This document shows positions 60,500 through 64,000 of a DNA stretch of 64,000 nt, in pieces (the stretch's first letter is position 1; every line of letters begins with the position of its first letter). The stretch comes from Symsagittifera roscoffensis (taxonomy: Eukaryota > Xenacoelomorpha > Acoela > Convolutidae). The position numbers were made by a program, and so were the translations under genes. Under the pieces are notes generated by a model that worked only from the letters and a program-made list of their open reading frames with translations, had not been told where the DNA came from and searched no databases. Where the stretch lies: the NCBI RefSeq assembly GCF_963678635.1, contig NC_087063.1, positions 70,641,617 through 70,705,616 of the forward strand. Reading direction: 5' to 3'.

Positions 60500-61245
60500 A
60501 ATTCAAACAAGCAAATAAATGGTTTCCGAACCCCTGTCTGCCCGGAGGCTAACTTCACTTAGCCTACTGGCCCTGCTCGAGGCGTTACTTGTAGACGTGG
60601 TTTCGCAACGTTTCCGCCACAAGCTGAAGATCGGATTTGAGTATCCCGCATTAGACGATACTCTGGGCAGGGTTGACAAGAGGTAAAAAGGCGACTGATA
60701 ACGGGCAGTTTGCATCCGTTGTTCCGCGAGCAACTATTGAAGCCTCGTAAACAGACCGATCAGAAGTCCAGGTAAAAAGGTGGTGGATGCAATCTAGCAA
60801 GCAATTGGACCCGGGGCAAGCGCATTCTAAGCCCAATGGTTCGTATCGGAGGAGGTCGATTTCGGCGCAGTCCTTCGTGTTAACAGGGTTGCTTCCTATC
60901 GCCAACCACAATCTTTAGCAAATGCGGACTCGCGTCTCCGGCGACAAGTGAATCATTGGTCCGTCGTTAATAATCGTCATGCGTTTTTCGATACAGCCCT
61001 CGCAGTCAATGCAAAAGGCCCGACAGTGCTGGGGCAGGTACTCTATAAGGCACCTGGTGCGGACATCCTGCTCCAGTCTGTGGGATCCTCGATGGCTCAA
61101 CGTGACCTCGTGCACCTCCTTCAATGTTGAATCGACCCTCCGGTCGTGTAAAACTACCTTCTCGTCCCGATATAACTTACGCCGCTTAAACGTGAACTTG
61201 GAAGCTTTTCGGCGAAAGCTTCCTGCTGTGCTTCAATTAAGTTAA
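60500..61245 (-). pseudogene. Unrecognised Cys-rich coding-like region with one in-frame stop
   Basis: From 61245 to about 60654 the minus strand keeps one reading frame for about 200 codons, interrupted only by TAA at about 60914-60916. It encodes a basic start (RRKLYRDEKVVLHDRRV), a Cys-rich stretch (RCLIEYLPQHC, FCIDCEGCIEKR), and after the stop a second Cys cluster (LECACPGSNCLLDCIHH). It continues beyond a second stop near 60654. Base composition is nearer 50% GC, unlike the introns. No family is recognised. It could be a decayed element gene or a real gene with an error or an intron at the stop. Confidence 0.35.
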
Positions 61246-63600
61246 GGGAAGGACCTTTCGGCCTCGTAGGTTACCCTTATGGTACCCAAGAGTTTCGTTA
61301 TAGGCTTTATAGTCCATTTTAATGAATGTATTATGTGAACCTAATAATGTAAAGCTAATGCGTAGCACGTACTCTTAAGATTGTTTAGGCAACAATATAA
61401 GTAGAAAAGTAAACAAATAGTTAAGTCCAAAATATATTCGAATCGTCAAAGATATAGTCCCTCCAGTTGCTGAAAACCCAGGCGGAGTAAGATGTGATAA
61501 CCCCCTCAATGGAAACTACCGGGGCTAGCTTTATGAAACTCCTGGGACGGGTACTAGAGATATTTTGACCCGAGGATGCAAAAATCTAGACCCCCGGTCC
61601 CAAGTGATAACGGTTCCCGGAAGTGCTAAAAGCCTTATTAGAACTCGGTAACCAGCGGTTTGAATAGAATCAAAATATTGTATGTTATCAACCTAGTCGT
61701 GGGAAGCTCTAGTTAAGAATCCCAGACCACCTGGACCTCTACTTCCGGTGCTATGCCCTATGCAAATAGTCCCGACTTCGACTTCCAGAAGCCGTTTCTC
61801 GGGCACCACTGAACTCAGGGGGTCATAACTTTTGGATATCATTATTATTATTAGCAAGTTACATCATGTGTTATAGTTTGAACAAAATCCAGCGGTTGGA
61901 CTGGAAGTTATTAGCAGTTGGGAAAAACACCCCTTAAACCGGAAATTGGCAATTTACGCAAAATTTTGAGCGGGGGCATATCGATTTTATGGCGGAAAAA
62001 AGACACTAGACTCCAACATCGATTTAAAAACCCTCCGATGGCTCCTTGTGGTGTTAATAGGCATTTCCCGATAAAAAAGATAATGGACTTTAGGAAAGAG
62101 TTAACTCGGGAAGTATTAACGGGATGTGGATGTAAATGGGACCCTCCGGTCCCATTGGGATCCTAAATCTGTTAATGGAAGATTGACCCCGGAGTGACCT
62201 TTAAATGACGTTCAACAGTTTGGGACCAGAATTGCACAGAAAACCTCAAGATTAACACCGGAAAGTGGCGTATTCCCCCGGCCCAACCCCTGAGATTGAA
62301 AATTGGTCACCTCACTTATAATTGGGAGGGAACTTACCTGTTGGCAAATGAAGCAGAATCTGAAAGAGATGTAGCCTTTAAATTGTAATATCGAATTAGT
62401 GGAATTAAATAAAGTGGGCTTTGCAAACATTCGGCTTAACTTAGCCTGGCGAATGCGCTATTAATAGAAACTCATTCAGACTTTAGAAAGTAGTCCCAGA
62501 GAAAATTGGCGGTAATAGGAGAATAGAATCGGAAGTAGGTCTCATAAATAATATGAATGTACGGAATATTACCGAGCTCGTCGGAGTTGACTTTTCGATA
62601 CATTTTGATCCCTAATAAACAAGTTACGTTCCCCTGATAGCCAGAAGGTAGGGATTTGAATGAATAGTGTATTGATAGGAATTTTAGAGGCTTAGATTGT
62701 GCTAGCGACCCATGGAAAGGGTCTTCCCCTACCCACGGGAGGTCGGAACGTTAATGAGACAACTAAATAAAAACCTTAGGAGACTTGTTAAATAAACATA
62801 ACTCGGTTTAGAGGTGAAAATTTAAACTTGATTTTTGCCTTGATTTTTGCGCAGAAGTTTAGACTTGCGCAACGTAGTTAGAGATACCTATAATGAACTT
62901 GCAGTACAGGACTAGTACCGACAGAGAAAGAATCTGGTAGAGTCTGTGTGAAAGGGTTACTAAAGTAAACGTCAGGACTTGTAAGGACGACCAAAATGCT
63001 AACTATACCTGAAACTCAAATAGAAAAACATAGAGATTAACAAATAGCCTACCATAAGGAAGAACAGATGCTACTGAGATAGAGTATGATTGGTTGTCAG
63101 TTTATTGGACAGGATAGCGATAGCTAATATGAGAGTAGTTGGGTTCTCATTGTTATTAAATTGGCTGACCCCCGAGGTTATTTTCCGGGTATTTGCACTT
63201 GGAATAATTCAGGAGGGAACAATTATTAGTTAACTGTACCGTGTTGAATTAGTTGCGTGAACGAGTTGCGCTGTGGAGTTGGTAATCGTTAGCGATTTTT
63301 GAATCGGGTCAAGTGAAGACTGACGAGTGAGTTGGCGAAGCGATTGAACGAAACGAGACGCCGGCTCCTTATTGAAGTAGTTAATAGTAGTTAACTCATT
63401 GAGGGCCATGTAAGTTACTTTTTGTTTCCTCTGTGGTTGAAGAAGATTTTACCTATTGATCCCACTATTTGCTGAACTAGCTAAAGAGGCCAGAGGAGAG
63501 CCGAAGAGAGCACAAACCAAAGGGGAAGTTGCGTAACCTCTTGCGGCCGATTTAGTCTGACCATCAACATAATCCTTTCGAGAATGTAGAACACCTAGTG
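61246..63600. other. Region of different texture, no gene named
   Basis: Richer in GC and in short hairpins (for example GGGACCCTCCGGTCCC at 62138-62153) than the introns. A plus-strand open frame of 82 codons (61918-62166) and a minus-strand one (62212-62430) are not convincing. No rRNA, tRNA or LTR could be identified by eye. It may be the non-coding part of the same element as the Cys-rich region on its left. Confidence 0.35.
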
Positions 63601-64000
63601 TTTTTGTCCCCCACTATTACAAAGTGAAATAACTACGTCACGGCTAATCAAAAGAAACTCTCAACTTTGATAACTTCACCTCAATTTTTTTCGCAAGAGA
63701 ATATACTAGGTCCATTAAAAGAAAATGATTTTCAATTGCTAAAATTGATTTTTAAAAAAGACCAAAATGCTGACTACCTAACTTTTGTAATAACTATTCT
63801 TCGCAATATATCCTTGTACTTTTTCTGAGACCAACAAAATTTTCGATGTACTTCAGGGTTTTTTCCAGTGTTAATTGAGCTTTTGTTTTAAAGGCAAATT
63901 TAGATTTTCTTTCGCTGGAATAAATTTCAAGCAATCAGATTCGAGCAAGTTCCAATTTGAAATTAGAATATTTTGGGCCGTATAACAGACAATACCAGTC
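63601..64000. other. AT-rich end of window, nothing seen
   Basis: The composition returns to that of the introns; no feature was recognised. Confidence 0.5.

Noticed and set aside
60948-61245. Plus-strand frames opposite the Cys-rich region
   Set aside because: They are open but shorter than the minus-strand frame, switch between two frames, and show no motif. Kept only as a caution on the minus-strand call.
61246-63600. Ribosomal RNA or mitochondrial insertion
   Set aside because: The hairpin-rich, GC-richer texture suggested it, but no conserved rRNA core sequence or mitochondrial protein frame was found by eye.

Overview
The window is nuclear DNA of a multicellular animal, most likely an invertebrate. 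It is AT-rich, genes are split by GT-AG introns up to 7.8 kb long, and introns are full of LINE, SINE-like, hAT and satellite sequence. The three clear genes are animal-type (a RABGAP1-class Rab GTPase-activating protein, a tetraspanin, an MFSD6-like transporter). I cannot place the phylum from the sequence alone.

Layout. 1-3.5 kb: purine-rich, coding-like but broken sequence I cannot name. 4.6-8.0 kb: a decayed LINE (PHD-type zinc finger, endonuclease, reverse-transcriptase tail) on the plus strand. 8.0-9.6 kb: a minus-strand fragment of a different reverse-transcriptase element, split by a 552-bp hAT-type MITE with an exact 8-bp target duplication. 9.97-47.07 kb: one large plus-strand gene, RABGAP1, with about 19 exons whose phases fit from ATG to stop. 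It encodes about 1150 residues: an acidic N-terminus, a PTB domain, a kinesin-like/DUF3694 region, a TBC domain with intact Arg and Gln fingers, and a C-terminal coiled coil. Its introns hold two more LINE remnants, a 329-bp tandem array, a 165-bp satellite, a second hAT MITE with perfect ends, many tRNA-headed repeats ending in a GCGAAGC...GCTTCGC palindrome, and a 1493-bp tandem duplication that carries a second copy of one coiled-coil exon. 48.4-51.35 kb: a two-exon tetraspanin. 52.76-54.67 kb: an uninterrupted MFSD6-like transporter gene. 55-56.8 kb: a fold-back element and a diverged tandem duplication. 58.6-59.75 kb: a minus-strand remnant of a transposon-derived protein gene. 60.5-61.25 kb: an unrecognised minus-strand coding-like region. 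61.25-63.6 kb: sequence of different, more GC-rich texture with no gene I can name.

The three host genes lie head-to-tail on the plus strand, 1.3-1.4 kb apart. All act at membranes (Rab/endosome traffic, membrane scaffolding, transport), but nothing shows that they work as one unit. I found no defence-type or operon-type system. The features most worth following up are the exon duplication in RABGAP1 and the palindrome-tailed repeat family.
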